Source: Paenibacillus brasilensis
Lineage (GTDB): Bacteria; Bacillota; Bacilli; Paenibacillales; Paenibacillaceae
Reading direction: 5' to 3'
Length of the DNA stretch: 64,000 bases
NCBI RefSeq assembly: GCF_009363115.1
Contig: NZ_CP045298.1
Span: 5,081,501 to 5,145,500, forward strand
The position numbers and the translations under genes are program-made. Positions 44,414-55,651 of this stretch are shown here, one piece after another (within the stretch, counting starts at the first letter, position 1; each line of letters begins with the position of its first letter). The notes beneath the pieces are model-generated. The model was not told the origin of the DNA. It searched no databases and saw only the letters and a list, made by a program, of their open reading frames with translations.

Positions 44414-44479
44414 TGTAATCACCCCAAGCAACCATTATACATTTAAGTGAACGATCGGCAAACTAGAGAGTAAAACGTG

Positions 44480-44511
44480 AATAAAATCAAGCGTTGTCGC
44501 TTGATTTTATT
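44480..44511. terminator. Terminator-like hairpin
   Basis: AATAAAATCAAGCG/CGCTTGATTTTATT, a perfect 14-bp stem with a TTGT loop; symmetrical, so it could act both ways. Confidence 0.7.
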
Positions 44512-44554
44512 GTTTATAAGTCTCTTTTATGAATTAATGTAATTAGATATATTT

Positions 44555-45790
44555 TTAGCCTCTTCTTTTTTTAAACACAGAAATACCTTGTGTCAGGATG
44601 CTATAAATAAGAGAAAGCCATACACTATAATCAGGTTTTGGCAATTTTCCTTTCCCAAGCCTTTTTAACTGTTGCTCATACCACCCAAGTTCTAACATTG
44701 CAGCACTTTTATCAATACTCCTATTTCCGGTTCTTATCGGCTTCAGCGTGATGTTTGTAAAGCTGCCTTGAAAAACTCTATTGGGAAGGTCTGGTACTAT
44801 AGCAAATGGCTTTCCTACGCCAACCATATCGATTCCACCATCAGTTAAGGCATGAGTCATTCCGTCTAAAGATCTAAATCCACCAGTTACAACTAACGGG
44901 GTAGTAGTCAATTTTCTTACCTTCACTGCGTATTCTAAAAAAATAGGCTTCTCGTTTCTTCGTGCTTTCTCTCACTTCTGAGACCAACATTTTAGGGTTT
45001 TCATAGCTGCCACCAGAGATCTCAATTAAATCTACGCCTAATTCGGATATTTTTTGAGCAACTTTCATGGATTCCTCTTCTGTAAAGCCTCCTCGTTGAA
45101 AATCGGCAGAATTCAATTTTATACCTATCGGAAACTGTTCACCGACCTGTTTTCTAATTTCTTGATACACCCGTACAAGGAATCTCATTCGATTCTCTAA
45201 GCTGCCGCCCCACTCATCACTGCGTTGATTATGATTTGGAGATAAAAATTGATTGATCAGATATCCATGGGCAGCGTGAATTGCACACCGGAAAACCCTG
45301 CTTTTTTTGCAATTCTTGCGGAATTCCCAAAACGTGTAATTAACTCTTCAATCTCTTCGACTGTAAGAGCTCGAGGGGGATTGAAGAAGTTTTTTAGATT
45401 TCCAGAAAGTGGGGAAGAACTTGGGGCGACTGGTTCTTTGGATAACATCTTGGGCGATTGTTTTCCAGGGTGATTTAGCTGCATCCAAAGGTGTGTTCCA
45501 TTTTCAGTACCAGCTCTAGCCCATTCTTCGAGCAGAACCAGATCACGCTCATCTTCAACCACGACGTTTCCTGGTTCTCCTAGTGCTCGTCTGTCGATCA
45601 TAACGTTTCCTGTTAAAACAAGTCCTGCTCCTCCTCTTGCCCACGTTCGGTAGAGATTAACTAATAGCTGAGTAGGATTAGCATCTTTCTCAGCCAAAGT
45701 TTCACTCATCGCCGCTTTAAAAAATCGATTTTTTATGCTCACTCCATTTTTAAGTATTAATGGCTTAACTAAGATTGAAGTATTTTTCAT
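44555..45790 (-). pseudogene. NADH:flavin oxidoreductase (old yellow enzyme family), twice frameshifted
   Basis: Would be about 412 aa. Segment 1: KPLILKNGVSIKNRFFKAAM through WMQLNHPGKQSPK (FMN-binding His/Asn region). Frame break near 45280 (one A missing), then IHAAHGYLINQFLSP and DEWGGSLENRMRFLVRVYQE. Second break in an A7 run (44938-44944, one extra base), then KLTTTPLVVTGGFRS and GIDMVGVGKPFAIVPDLPNR. All hallmark OYE strands exist, so the coding potential is whole apart from the two indels. AAGGAG is 9 nt before the ATG at 45790. Either recent pseudogene or sequencing error. Confidence 0.9.
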
Positions 45791-46076
45791 ACCGTCCAAC
45801 TCCTTATAGTTCCTCATCGTTTATGATCATCTAGCAAGCGGACTCCATGGAAAATAACAAATTCCTATTCGAGGACAGAGTGAAAGAATCTTCCTCCTCT
45901 GTACAACACCGCAACTACTTGGGGGGAAGCACACGTTGTGGAAAAATGATTTCTGATCAATGTAACATTTAGCTGGTTCAATTGAAGTTTGATCTTAGGA
46001 ATAATGATATATGCTCAAGAAATAAGTCTGAGTGCTTGAATAAGAACCAGTGTCCCGAGTCAGGATAAGTTAGATG

Positions 46077-46288
46077 CTACCACGGACATTGTGTGTCCAT
46101 ATAATAGAATTCGCCGGTCGGACCGTTATCGGGCAAAGTCGCTAAACGAACTGCCGTTACTGCTCCATCTGCCTTCGTTTTTGTGCGTGCACCAACTAAT
46201 ACCGTAATTCCTTGACGACCTAATTGTCTGGCGACCTCGAAACCGATCCCTTTATCGCTCCTGTTACAAGTGCAATCTTGTTAGACAT
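46077..46288 (-). pseudogene. SDR oxidoreductase with large internal deletion
   Basis: Starts MSNKIALVTGA behind GGAGG. After a frameshift it continues GFEVARQLGRQGITVLVGAR TKTKADGA, then jumps to AVTAVRLATLPDNGPTGEFY and YMDTQCPW, the known C-terminal end of plant/bacterial carbonyl-reductase-like SDRs. The middle 130 or so codons including NNAG and YxxxK are gone. Confidence 0.8.
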
Positions 46289-46322
46289 TAACATGTTCCT
46301 CCTTGTTTATATGCCTCGACCA

Positions 46323-46451
46323 ACAATAAAGAACGATCATTCTAATAAAAATATAAAAAATGTCCTTTCGTAACCCTGTTCCCACCTTCTTGCCATTGAA
46401 ATTCCCTTTCTTGTGTTATCAATATAATATATTGAGAACGATCAGTAAAGA
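46323..46451. promoter_or_regulatory. TetR-type operator-like dyads in orphan promoter
   Basis: AGAACGATCATTCT (46333-46346) is a near-perfect palindrome and GAGAACGATCAGTAA follows about 100 bp later. They lie upstream of the deleted SDR gene, indicating that a TetR regulator once sat here. Confidence 0.4.
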
Positions 46452-46500
46452 AATGATTTTTATAATGTTTATGTTTAACTGTTATTTTTCATACAGCATT

Positions 46501-46534
46501 AAAGCCAGGATGTGCTTCAGCACATTCTGGCTTT
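46501..46534. terminator. Terminator
   Basis: AAAGCCAGGATGTGC/GCACATTCTGGCTTT strong stem, TTCA loop. Confidence 0.75.
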
Positions 46535-46643
46535 AATAATAAATCTATTGTATTTATCGACAATTGAAACCTATACGCTGTTATTCCAGCGAATGTTCAA
46601 TCAATATCGACTGCTTCTATTCCTGTATTCCGTGCAGCCTTTG

Positions 46644-47105
46644 TTATTTGTTGCTTCCGAAATCAAGCGTGTGGCCAGTCTCTATTAACGTTTTTGTGTT
46701 ACTTAGAACATGCCACCAGGCACTATCGCTGGGTTCATAGGAAGGATCGTCAGGATGCCACTGATCATGGATAAGAGACAGCTTCGTGCATCCACCCACT
46801 GGCTCTAGACGCCAGGAAATCCGGGATTCATAGTTCTCTTGTCCTTCTTTCAGGTAAGCTGGACCAACCTTATGCGTAAAACACAGATGTTTTAATGGAG
46901 TATACTCCAGCAGCGTCCCGTACACATGTACGATTTCTTCACCTTCAGGGCCCGGTCCGACATACTCCAGCAGTTCCCCCTCCTTGAAGCTGGAACGGAT
47001 TATGCTTGCGTAATAGATTTGCTGCACGTACTCTGGAGAGACCAGGCAGGCCCATACTTGCTCTGGTGTCCCCCCAATGTAGATCTCATATTTCAGTTCT
47101 TTCAT
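46644..47105 (-). CDS. SRPBCC family protein (ATPase-activator-like)
   Basis: 153-aa START-like protein: MKELKYEIYIGGTPEQVWAC, IIRSSFKEGELLEYVGPGPE, HVYGTLLEYTPLKHLCFTHK and RISWRLEPVGGCTKLSLIHD with a C-terminal helix. This AHSA1-like group often lies next to ArsR or WYL regulators; here it is the 3' neighbour of a WYL regulator in the same direction. The ATG at 47105 has GGGAGG 10 nt upstream; the earlier in-frame start has no ribosome site. Confidence 0.88.
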   Translation of the reverse strand: MKELKYEIYIGGTPEQVWACLVSPEYVQQIYYASIIRSSFKEGELLEYVGPGPEGEEIVHVYGTLLEYTPLKHLCFTHKVGPAYLKEGQENYESRISWRLEPVGGCTKLSLIHDQWHPDDPSYEPSDSAWWHVLSNTKTLIETGHTLDFGSNK

Positions 47106-47226
47106 GCTATATTCCTCCCTAATCATAATTGTTTGCTTGTACTTACTTACATTTATACTTAAGACTCGCTTACACTATACAAAAAGAACACTGACAGCTA
47201 CAGTCAGTGTTCCCGAGAAAATAGAA

Positions 47227-48183
47227 TTAATTTTCGTAATGGCGAGCCATTTCCGAGGCAACCACCACCAACCGCTGCTTCAATGCTGCTGGCTCCCGAA
47301 TATGCAGCGATTTTCCATAAGGCAAGAGGAAATACGGAACGTAGGTGAATAACGAGCTTTCGTCCAGTAGAAACCGGGCCCATCCCTCCTGCCGTTGCTC
47401 TAAGGTATGGCCGAATAGCCAGTGACCGCAAAGATCATTTAATATCACCTCGGATGACTCAATCACCACGGCAATCAGCGCCCGCTCTTGTTCACGGGCA
47501 GGAACCAAACTCTGCAGGAGAAAATCGCGTGCAGAGAAATCGTCAGGACGTATGAAACTTGCGCCGCTACAACGGAGTCTGGTAATTCTGTCGACACGGA
47601 AGCTACGGATCTCCTGCCGATAGTGGCAATACCCGATGCAGTACCACTGCCCCTTCCAAAGTACAAGCCCATAAGGGTCAATGAAACGTGAGGAGACCGT
47701 TTTTTCATTTCCCTTGCGGTACTCCATTTCCAGAGTGTCTCCGTTCGCAATGCCTGATTCAAGCTCTTGCAGAATTTCCGTTATTGCCGCATTAGATGTA
47801 TACAGCGTTTCAATCCCGCGCTTATGACTCTCCATCCGTTCCATTTGTTGGTCGTTGCTGTAACGCTTCAGCTTATCCAGCGCTCGGTCAAGCGCTTGGA
47901 CATACGGATATCCCGTCCCACGGACGAAGGCGGCTGCTTGGACAAGCGCCTTCTGCTCTTCGGCGTCGAAGAACAGCGGTGCTTCTACGAAATGATCAGG
48001 CAGGCAGTAGCCACCACCGGGTCCGGAATCCGCAATAACTGGAACTCCACTGACGCACAGCGCATCTATATAGCGGTATACCGAACGAACGCTGATCTCC
48101 AGAACTTCAGCTAATTCCCCTGCGGTGCGTTTACGCTGCTTTAGCATCCAGAGAATGGATAACATATGGTCTGCTTTGGACAT
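47227..48183 (-). CDS. WYL-domain transcriptional regulator (YafY/DeoR-like HTH)
   Basis: 318 aa. N-terminal HTH_11 (MSKADHMLSILWMLKQRKRT, ELAEVLEISVRSVYRYIDAL), GPGGGYCLPD hinge, then a WYL domain (LEMEYRKGNEKTVSSRFIDP YGLVLWKGQWYCIGYCHYRQ with the W-Y-x surface and RSFRVDRI) and a WCX C-terminus. WYL proteins sense nucleotides or other ligands. ATG 48183 has GGAAGGAG upstream. It is 100 bp upstream of the SRPBCC gene, a common pair. Confidence 0.93.
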   Translation of the reverse strand: MSKADHMLSILWMLKQRKRTAGELAEVLEISVRSVYRYIDALCVSGVPVIADSGPGGGYCLPDHFVEAPLFFDAEEQKALVQAAAFVRGTGYPYVQALDRALDKLKRYSNDQQMERMESHKRGIETLYTSNAAITEILQELESGIANGDTLEMEYRKGNEKTVSSRFIDPYGLVLWKGQWYCIGYCHYRQEIRSFRVDRITRLRCSGASFIRPDDFSARDFLLQSLVPAREQERALIAVVIESSEVILNDLCGHWLFGHTLEQRQEGWARFLLDESSLFTYVPYFLLPYGKSLHIREPAALKQRLVVVASEMARHYEN

Positions 48184-48425
48184 CAGACGCTCTCCTTCCA
48201 AACAGTTCAATTACAATCAGTTTACCGCGAAAACTTTGTATCGCCAACTTTACAGCGGCTGGAATACAAGTAATGTCATATAGACCAGCCAAGATTCATT
48301 ATGGCATCTGCGTTATGTAGGGCAACAAGTTGCTGAATAAATATTTCAGAAATAATCTGACGTTCAAAGAATACGTGAATCGGATGAAGGTCGCCTCCTA
48401 AGCGGTTTGATCTGATAAAGTGAAG

Positions 48426-48472
48426 ATAATAAGGGACTGGACGAATGTTTTCCGTTCATTTCCTTATTATTA
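48426..48472. terminator. Terminator-like hairpin
   Basis: ATAATAAGG and CCTTATTATT arms around an imperfect GAACG-rich loop, in the spacer before the permease fragment. Confidence 0.45.
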
Positions 48473-48511
48473 GATGTCGGGGTCAAGCCTAGGCAGATTG
48501 CGCACAAATCC

Positions 48512-48637
48512 TTATCTTTTTACGGCGGAACCTACCGTCATTGCACGCTCTACTTGTTCACTCAAGAATAGATAGACGAGTACCATCGGCAGAGAAGCGA
48601 TAATCATAACGGCCCCCATTGCCCCCCAATCTAGCGA
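48512..48637 (-). pseudogene. ABC sugar transporter permease (MalG type), C-terminal fragment
   Basis: Encodes LDWGAMGAVMIIASLPMVLV, YLFLSEQVERAMTVGSAVKR and a stop, the standard end of binding-protein-dependent sugar permeases. The EAA loop and the other membrane helices are missing. It lies opposite the LacI/alpha-galactosidase operon and may be the relic of its transporter. Confidence 0.75.
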
Positions 48638-48803
48638 AGACGACCAAACCACTTACGAGCTAGTGACAGAATATTCATCATGTTAACACAACTTATCAGC
48701 ACAGTAATAGATCAAAATTAATCCTAAAGATTCAACCACCACCTTGAAAGTATACTAGGGATATGTTAGGATAAAGTCGAATTTTAGTAAAATTATTAAC
48801 TAA

Positions 48804-49805
<1,002 letters not shown>

Positions 49806-49892
49806 AATAGGCACCTGAAAGTCTTAACCTCTTTGATAAATATCCTTACGTTAAAACAAATTGATATTATTAATCCTCAAGGAGTGAATACC

Positions 49893-52172
49893 ATGAATAT
49901 TCATGTAGACGAGACGCTTGGCTTGTTTCACCTGCAGTCCAAGGATTGCAGTTATATTATCCAACTTGTAGAAGGATATCCCGCACATGTCTATTGGGGA
50001 GCTCAGCTTCATCATGACAAAAATCTGGCAAGTGTACTGGAACTTAGAGAGCGCTGCTCCTTCTCTCCCAATCCTGTTCCTTCCAACCGCACGATTTCTT
50101 TGGACACGCTTCCCCAGGAATATCCTCAGTATGGAACAAGTGATTTTCGTCAGCCTGCTTACCAGGCTGCACTTGCGGACGGAACTCGGATTACGGAGCT
50201 AAAATATAGTGGCTACCGCATTGTACAGGGTAAACCAAAGCTAGAGGGACTTCCTGCCGTCTATACCGAATCAGATGATGAAGCGACAACTCTCTTTCTG
50301 ATCCTTGAAGACCAATACTCGGGCCTTAAGACCACACTGCTCTATACTGTATTTGCCAATCACAGCGCTATTGCCCGGTCTACTCTTTTTGAGCATAAAG
50401 GAAGCGCTATCATAAATATTGAGCAAGCCATGAGCGCCTCTGTCGATTTCGCCGATTCCAACTACCAAGCTCTCTACCTGTCCGGAGCTTGGGTGCGGGA
50501 AAGACATATCCAGCGTCGCGACCTCGGACCCGGGGCCATTCGGTTGGAAAGTCGCAGGGGCTCCAGTAGTCACCAGATGAATCCCTTTCTGGCACTGCTT
50601 CGTCCTGATGCAACTGAAGATCGTGGAGATGTATACGGCTTCAGTCTGGTCTATAGCAGCAACTTTGTCGCACAGGCAGAAGTAGAGCAGTTCAACCAGA
50701 CCCGTGTAAGTATTGGAATCAATCCCTTTGATTTCTCTTGGCGACTTGAACCAGATCAGTCATTCCAGACCCCCGAAGCCGTACTGGTCTTTTCAGAAGA
50801 AGGTCTTGGGGGCATGTCGCGTACCTATCATCGACTCTACCGCACACGTCTGTGCCGGGGGGCTTACCGTGACAAAGAACGTCCGATTCTCGTGAACAAT
50901 TGGGAAGCCACATATTTCGACTTCGATGCCGATAAAATCGAGGCGATTGCCAAGGAAGCAGGACCCCTTGGAATTGAACTGTTTGTTCTTGATGACGGTT
51001 GGTTTGGCAAACGCGACAACGACGATAATTCACTTGGAGACTGGTTTGAAGACCGCCGCAAGCTGCCCGGGGGTCTTGCCGACCTGGCCAAACGAGTTAA
51101 TGAACAAGGATTACAGTTCGGGCTATGGGTAGAGCCGGAGATGGTGTCTCCTGATAGTGAATTGTACCGCAAGCATCCCGATTGGTGTCTGCATGCCGAG
51201 GGTCGGCGGCGGACTGAAGGTAGATCTCAGCTGGTGCTCGATCTTTCGCGCAAGGAAGTATGCGACTATTTATACGATACACTTAGCTCTGTTTTTTCGA
51301 TCGCTCCGATTACTTATGTCAAGTGGGACATGAACCGTAATATGACGGAGATTGCATCGGCTACAGCTTCAAGCGAACGGCAAAAGGAAACCGCGCATCG
51401 TTATATGCTTGGACTTTACGATCTGCTGGAACGCCTCACCTCCCGGTTCCCGGACATCTTGTTCGAAAGCTGTTCCGGAGGAGGCGGTCGATTCGATCCC
51501 GGAATGCTCTACTATATGCCGCAAACATGGACCAGCGACGATACCGATGCGATTGAAAGATTGGCTATCCAGTACGGAACAAGCATCGTGTATCCGGCCA
51601 GCACCATGGGGGCACACGTATCGAGCGTGCCGAACCACCAGGTGGAACGAATCACCTCCTTGGCCATACGCGGCGACGTGGCAATGAGCGGCAACTTTGG
51701 CTACGAGCTTGACCTTACTGCATTTACAAAGGAGGAAAAAGAGCTCGCTGCCAAACAAATCGCCCAGTACAAGGAAATTCGCTCCCTAGTACAGCAGGGG
51801 AATATGTATCGGCTTCTTAGCCCTTTTGAAGGCCGAGGCGATACGGCATGGATGTTTGTTAGCGAGGACCAATCTGAAGCGTTTGTCGCTTATTTCCGCG
51901 TGCTGGCTGAGCCGAACGGACCAATCCGGCGATTAACTCTAAAAGGACTTGATCCGAAGAAAAAGTATACAATCGAAAGCGGAGCGACGGGCAACACTAC
52001 AGATCATGGGGGTAATACCTTGATGGAAGACGGCGGTTCCCCCTTCCGTGCAGCGTTCGGCGGCGAAATCTTTGGAGGTGACCGCCTAATGAAAATTGGA
52101 CTTGTTGTCTCGGATCTGACGGGAGATTTTGCCAGCTCTACCTTCCGTCTTAAGGCTATCCCACGCAGATAA
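49893..52172 (+). CDS. Alpha-galactosidase, GH36
   Basis: 759-aa cytoplasmic GH36 enzyme releasing alpha-linked galactose from melibiose and raffinose-type sugars. N-terminal beta-supersandwich (about residues 1-330), then the TIM barrel: FVLDDGWFGKRDNDDNSLGD W, FGLWVEPEMVSPDSELYRKH, ITYVKWDMNRNMTE with the nucleophile Asp, LFESCSGGGGRFDPG, and YMPQTWTSDDTDAIERL with the acid/base Asp. A C-terminal beta domain follows (GLDPKKKYTIESG). Length equals typical Firmicutes GH36. ATG 49893 has AAGGAG 8 nt upstream. The last gene before a strong terminator. Confidence 0.96.
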   Translation: MNIHVDETLGLFHLQSKDCSYIIQLVEGYPAHVYWGAQLHHDKNLASVLELRERCSFSPNPVPSNRTISLDTLPQEYPQYGTSDFRQPAYQAALADGTRITELKYSGYRIVQGKPKLEGLPAVYTESDDEATTLFLILEDQYSGLKTTLLYTVFANHSAIARSTLFEHKGSAIINIEQAMSASVDFADSNYQALYLSGAWVRERHIQRRDLGPGAIRLESRRGSSSHQMNPFLALLRPDATEDRGDVYGFSLVYSSNFVAQAEVEQFNQTRVSIGINPFDFSWRLEPDQSFQTPEAVLVFSEEGLGGMSRTYHRLYRTRLCRGAYRDKERPILVNNWEATYFDFDADKIEAIAKEAGPLGIELFVLDDGWFGKRDNDDNSLGDWFEDRRKLPGGLADLAKRVNEQGLQFGLWVEPEMVSPDSELYRKHPDWCLHAEGRRRTEGRSQLVLDLSRKEVCDYLYDTLSSVFSIAPITYVKWDMNRNMTEIASATASSERQKETAHRYMLGLYDLLERLTSRFPDILFESCSGGGGRFDPGMLYYMPQTWTSDDTDAIERLAIQYGTSIVYPASTMGAHVSSVPNHQVERITSLAIRGDVAMSGNFGYELDLTAFTKEEKELAAKQIAQYKEIRSLVQQGNMYRLLSPFEGRGDTAWMFVSEDQSEAFVAYFRVLAEPNGPIRRLTLKGLDPKKKYTIESGATGNTTDHGGNTLMEDGGSPFRAAFGGEIFGGDRLMKIGLVVSDLTGDFASSTFRLKAIPRR

Positions 52173-52212
52173 CGGATCCAGCCAGTAGCATAAAGTGACG
52201 ATATAAAAATGT

Positions 52213-52248
52213 AAACAAGGCAGACCGGATAATCGGCCTGCCTTGTTT
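52213..52248 (+). terminator. Terminator after alpha-galactosidase
   Basis: AAACAAGGCAGACCGG/CGGCCTGCCTTGTTT stem followed by AATCATT. Confidence 0.8.
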
Positions 52249-52338
52249 AATCATTAGACGGATAATTCCGTTATCTGCCCGTTTCCGAATAATATTACTT
52301 CCCAATTTAATCCATTATATATTATTCCCTAAAGAGGA

Positions 52339-52536
52339 CAGTATACAGATCATACACCAAGCTTTAGATGCGGGCCAGAGCAGTTAAGTCAGTTTTTGGA
52401 TGGAATGGCCTTGCGCCTTAGCCCAGATTTGCTGGATGCCATCGATACAATAGTATCTCCCGGTATAAGAATAGATGAGAATGAACAAATCTGGAAACCT
52501 GAATGGTTGAATCCCTCCCGCCGAAGACGAGCTTAA
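52339..52536 (+). pseudogene. Aldo/keto reductase, C-terminal fragment
   Basis: Encodes FLDGMALRLSPDLLDAIDTI, VSPGIRIDENEQIWKPEWLN and PSRRRRA then a stop, the last helices of an AKR family oxidoreductase. The barrel with the catalytic Tyr is missing and there is no start. Confidence 0.75.
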
Positions 52537-52607
52537 ATAAAAGAACGAATAAATATAATAATAACGTTTGTTTTCTTCTATAGCTTCGTTATTTTGTCCG
52601 TTAAACG

Positions 52608-52640
52608 AAAAGCAGGCTGTCCATCGACAGACTGCTTTTT
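52608..52640 (-). terminator. Terminator of ArsR gene
   Basis: AAAAGCAGGCTGTC/GACAGACTGCTTTTT hairpin immediately at the ArsR stop. Confidence 0.75.
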
Positions 52641-52935
52641 ATTGCTCCATACCCAGCAATACAGCCGACAGCAAACCGGGAAAGCGTGAATTCAAATCGT
52701 CGTATCGGATAGAAATGAATCGCTGGGTTCCCACCAATCTCGTATGAATGACTCCTGATTCCCGGAGAACCTTGAAATGATGGGACAAGGTTGACTTTGG
52801 AGCTGAAATATCTAACGAGCTGCATGATTGCTCCCCGTTTTTGTCCAAAATTTTGATGATGTTAAGCCGGATCTGGTCACTAAGCGCATATAAAACGGTG
52901 GATAGGTTTATTTCATTAACATTGGGATGATACAT
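52639..52935 (-). CDS. ArsR family transcriptional regulator
   Basis: 98-aa winged-helix protein: LSTVLYALSDQIRLNIIKIL, CSSLDISAPKSTLSHHFKVL recognition helix, then RESGVIHTRLVGTQRFISIR wing. No CxC metal motif in the recognition helix (SxCS SLD has only one Cys), so it may sense redox or organic ligands. ATG 52935 has AAGGA upstream. Divergent from an MFS transporter gene, the usual target arrangement; AT-rich dyads such as TAGCATAAGTGGTGCTA (52984-53000) lie in the spacer. Confidence 0.92.
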   Translation of the reverse strand: MYHPNVNEINLSTVLYALSDQIRLNIIKILDKNGEQSCSSLDISAPKSTLSHHFKVLRESGVIHTRLVGTQRFISIRYDDLNSRFPGLLSAVLLGMEQ

Positions 52936-53053
52936 CGTTCTCAAAATCCTTCACCTGCCCGTACAAGAATTATAGTTGCATTATAGCATAAGTGGTGCTA
53001 TATTTCTAATGTTCGAAAATATTCGAATAAACGAAATTATGGAGGTTTCCGCT

Positions 53054-54226
53054 TTGAACAAAATTATCACCTTGTTTTTCTTTATTATGTTTTTCATCGG
53101 AACTGATACGTTTATTGTATCTCCGCTTTTACCGATCCTCCGCGAGACTTTCGGTATTTCTGTCGAACAGTCGGGTTGGATCGTTGCGGCTTATGCTTTG
53201 GGTTATGCCGTGTTTGCCTTGATTGCAGGGCCTCTGTCAGATGGATGGAATCGAAAAAAAGTGCTGCTATTGGGCTTGCTTGGTTTCGGTGTGTTCACAC
53301 TGCTATGCGGTTTTGCTGCTGACTTTTGGACCATGTTTGCTTTTCGCTTTCTGGCTGGGATTAGTGCCGCTTTTGCCTCGCCTCAAGTCTGGGCCGCCAT
53401 TCCGCAGCTGGTTCAACCGCATAAAATTTTAAAAGCCATGGGAGTGGTCACCGCAGGATTGGCCATTTCCCAAATGCTGGGCGTGCCCATCGGCAGCTAT
53501 CTTGCTACCGTCAAATGGCAAACACCATTTATCATAATTGGCAGCTGCACCTTCCTGCTCGTTTTACTTACTTTTGTTCTATTACCTTCTATGCCTGCTG
53601 CTCAACAACAGCATAAAGCAGCCGCGATTGGGAGCAGATATCGTTCTTTACTGCACAGTTCGACATCCAAGGTTGCTTTTCTCGCCTATTTCCTCTTTCA
53701 ACTTGGAAATTTTGCTGCATTCTCTTTTATTGGCATCTGGCTTTCTGACAAATTTAACTTAAATACTGCAAGTATTGGTACCGTGATTCTATTCCTGGGT
53801 TTGGGAAATACGATTAGCAGTTTTTTCGGCAGCAGCCTGGTTAACAAAGTGGGGCCTAGACACTCTTTTATGTATGGTGTAATCTTCATCGTCCTGCTTT
53901 ATTTACTGCTTCCATACTTGCCTAGTGTAACCTATGTTGAAATTACATATTTTCTGATCTTCTTCATCCTTGGAATGATTTTTCCGCTTATGATGAGTTT
54001 GCTTCAAACTCTGTCTGCCACAGCACGTGGAACCATCTCTTCACTCGCCAACTCCTCGATGTATTTCGGAACGACCGTTGGCTCTTTCACTGCGGGGATT
54101 CTGTATGCTCACACGGGTGGTTTTATTTCCGTCAGTCTTTTTACTGTGCTTTGTTTCAGTATGTCACTGGTCCTATTCCTGCGAAGCGGGGTTTTACCAA
54201 GCTCCTCTCCTTCATCTGCTTCCTAA
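53054..54226 (+). CDS. MFS transporter, 12-TM DHA1-type
   Basis: 390-aa major facilitator of the drug:H+ antiporter-1 class (AraJ/Bcr/YdhP-like): FIVSPLLPILRETFGISVEQ, GYAVFALIAGPLSDGWNRKK (motif A), RFLAGISAAFASPQVWAAIP, VVTAGLAISQMLGVPIGSYL (motif C), and a second half with LGLGNTISSFFGSSLVNKVG and FGTTVGSFTAGILY. TTG 53054 is preferred, GGAGG lying 8 nt upstream, over ATG 53039. Divergent from the ArsR regulator. Substrate unknown; likely small toxic compounds or sugars. Confidence 0.92.
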   Translation: MNKIITLFFFIMFFIGTDTFIVSPLLPILRETFGISVEQSGWIVAAYALGYAVFALIAGPLSDGWNRKKVLLLGLLGFGVFTLLCGFAADFWTMFAFRFLAGISAAFASPQVWAAIPQLVQPHKILKAMGVVTAGLAISQMLGVPIGSYLATVKWQTPFIIIGSCTFLLVLLTFVLLPSMPAAQQQHKAAAIGSRYRSLLHSSTSKVAFLAYFLFQLGNFAAFSFIGIWLSDKFNLNTASIGTVILFLGLGNTISSFFGSSLVNKVGPRHSFMYGVIFIVLLYLLLPYLPSVTYVEITYFLIFFILGMIFPLMMSLLQTLSATARGTISSLANSSMYFGTTVGSFTAGILYAHTGGFISVSLFTVLCFSMSLVLFLRSGVLPSSSPSSAS

Positions 54227-54410
54227 AATGGCATAGCAATTTTAAAAATCTAAAAAGCCGGGCTAAAATAACAGCTCGGCTTTCATTTTATCTACTATTT
54301 TGAATAGCAACTCCCTCCACCTTGACGTTCACCACAATCGTGGATAACCCTGCCATATTAATCATATCCTCCATGACATTTTGCTGTAACTCTCGGCTAT
54401 GATTATAGCC

Positions 54411-55204
54411 TTAGACAGTAGGAACCGTTCCACCGTCGATGACATAATCGGCGCCTGTAATGGAACCCGCACGATCTGAAGCCAAGAATGCCACCAATTC
54501 GCCAACTTCTTCCGGATAACCAGGGCGGCCTAAAGGTATGCCGCCCAAAGCATCCATTACGGATTGAAGCACACTCTCCACACTGCCTGTTACCTTAGCA
54601 ATATTCACCATCATCGCGTCAGCAGCAATGGTTTGAATGAACCCTGGTGATACGGTATTAATACGGATGCCTTTGGGAGAAAACTCCTTGGACAAGCTTT
54701 TGCTATAGTTAGTCAAAGCGGCTTTGGCAGCAGCATATGGTACAGTAGACTCGTACAACGGCAATTTTCTTTGAATAGATGAAATATGAATAATTACACC
54801 TTTGCCCTTATCCAGCATCATTGGAAGCAATCCACGATCCAAACGCACAGCAGCCAGTAAATTCCAATTCAAGGTTTCAATCCAGTTCTCATCCGTTACT
54901 TCCAGTGCACCACCTGGAGGCGTATTAGAGCCCCAACGTTATTTACCAAAATGTCAATGGTTCCAAAACGCTCTTTCACTGCCTCAATAACCTTTTCTAC
55001 ACCTTCAGGGGTTGAAATGTCTGCTTGAACAAACAGGTTAGGATCAGCAAGTTCAGCCGGAATAGAACGTGCAGTCGTCAGGACGGTTGCACCAGCCGCC
55101 GCGAATCTTTGAGCAATCTTCTCTCCCATCCCTTTCGTACCGCCTGTTACAAGCAGTTTCTTATCTTCGAATTCAGTCATTGGGTTTGCATAAGTAATAG
55201 CCAT
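54411..55204 (-). pseudogene. SDR family oxidoreductase, frameshifted
   Basis: First part MTEFEDKKLLVTGGTKGMGE KIAQRFAAAGATVL, FVQADISTPEGVEKVIEAVK to NNVG. One G is missing in the G4 run (54931-54934) and the rest continues in frame as [18 protein letters not shown], then [26 protein letters not shown] and [11 protein letters not shown]. Joined length is about 265 aa with all SDR motifs (TGGTKGMG, NNVG, YAAAK), so the lesion is one base. It follows a DUF1330 gene and is divergent from a LysR regulator. Confidence 0.9.
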
Positions 55205-55223
55205 TAAATTTGATTTCCTCCTT

Positions 55224-55514
55224 TTACGAAATTCCTTCAATAATCATTCCACGGTAGGTTCCGCCCTTCAATCGGTGCTGCACGGCATCCTGATAGGCGG
55301 GACTATAATACCAAACTTTTGCTGCTTCAAAACTGGGAAACTCCAGCAATGCAGCCCCTTCTGCTTCAGGACCCTCGATGACTTCATTCTTGCCATACAC
55401 AGCAAGTGGTGTAACAGGGTGGCCTTCCAACCCTGCTGGAGCTTTAGAGGAATACATCTTGAGTTCTTCCGGATCATTGGTCTTCTCTCGTATAAAAATT
55501 ACATAAGCCGTCAT
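55224..55514 (-). CDS. DUF1330 domain protein
   Basis: 96-aa dimeric alpha-beta barrel protein: MTAYVIFIREKTNDPEELKM, YSSKAPAGLEGHPVTPLAVYG, LLEFPSFEAAKVWYYSPAYQ and a conserved RLKGGTYRGMIIEG end. DUF1330 proteins (ABM superfamily) often accompany SDRs and monooxygenases of aromatic or polyketide-like substrates. AAGGAGAT lies before the ATG. It precedes the SDR pseudogene in one unit, divergent from the LysR gene. Confidence 0.9.
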   Translation of the reverse strand: MTAYVIFIREKTNDPEELKMYSSKAPAGLEGHPVTPLAVYGKNEVIEGPEAEGAALLEFPSFEAAKVWYYSPAYQDAVQHRLKGGTYRGMIIEGIS

Positions 55515-55651
55515 ATTGGATTACATCTCCTTTTGTTATTTGTTAAGGCTCTCAAATTCAAGCTTATTGTAATCTTGACGTGAATTGATTGTCTAATTTA
55601 TAGTTTTAATAAAATCTATTATTATTATTCATATTTTAAGAGGTGTTCCTA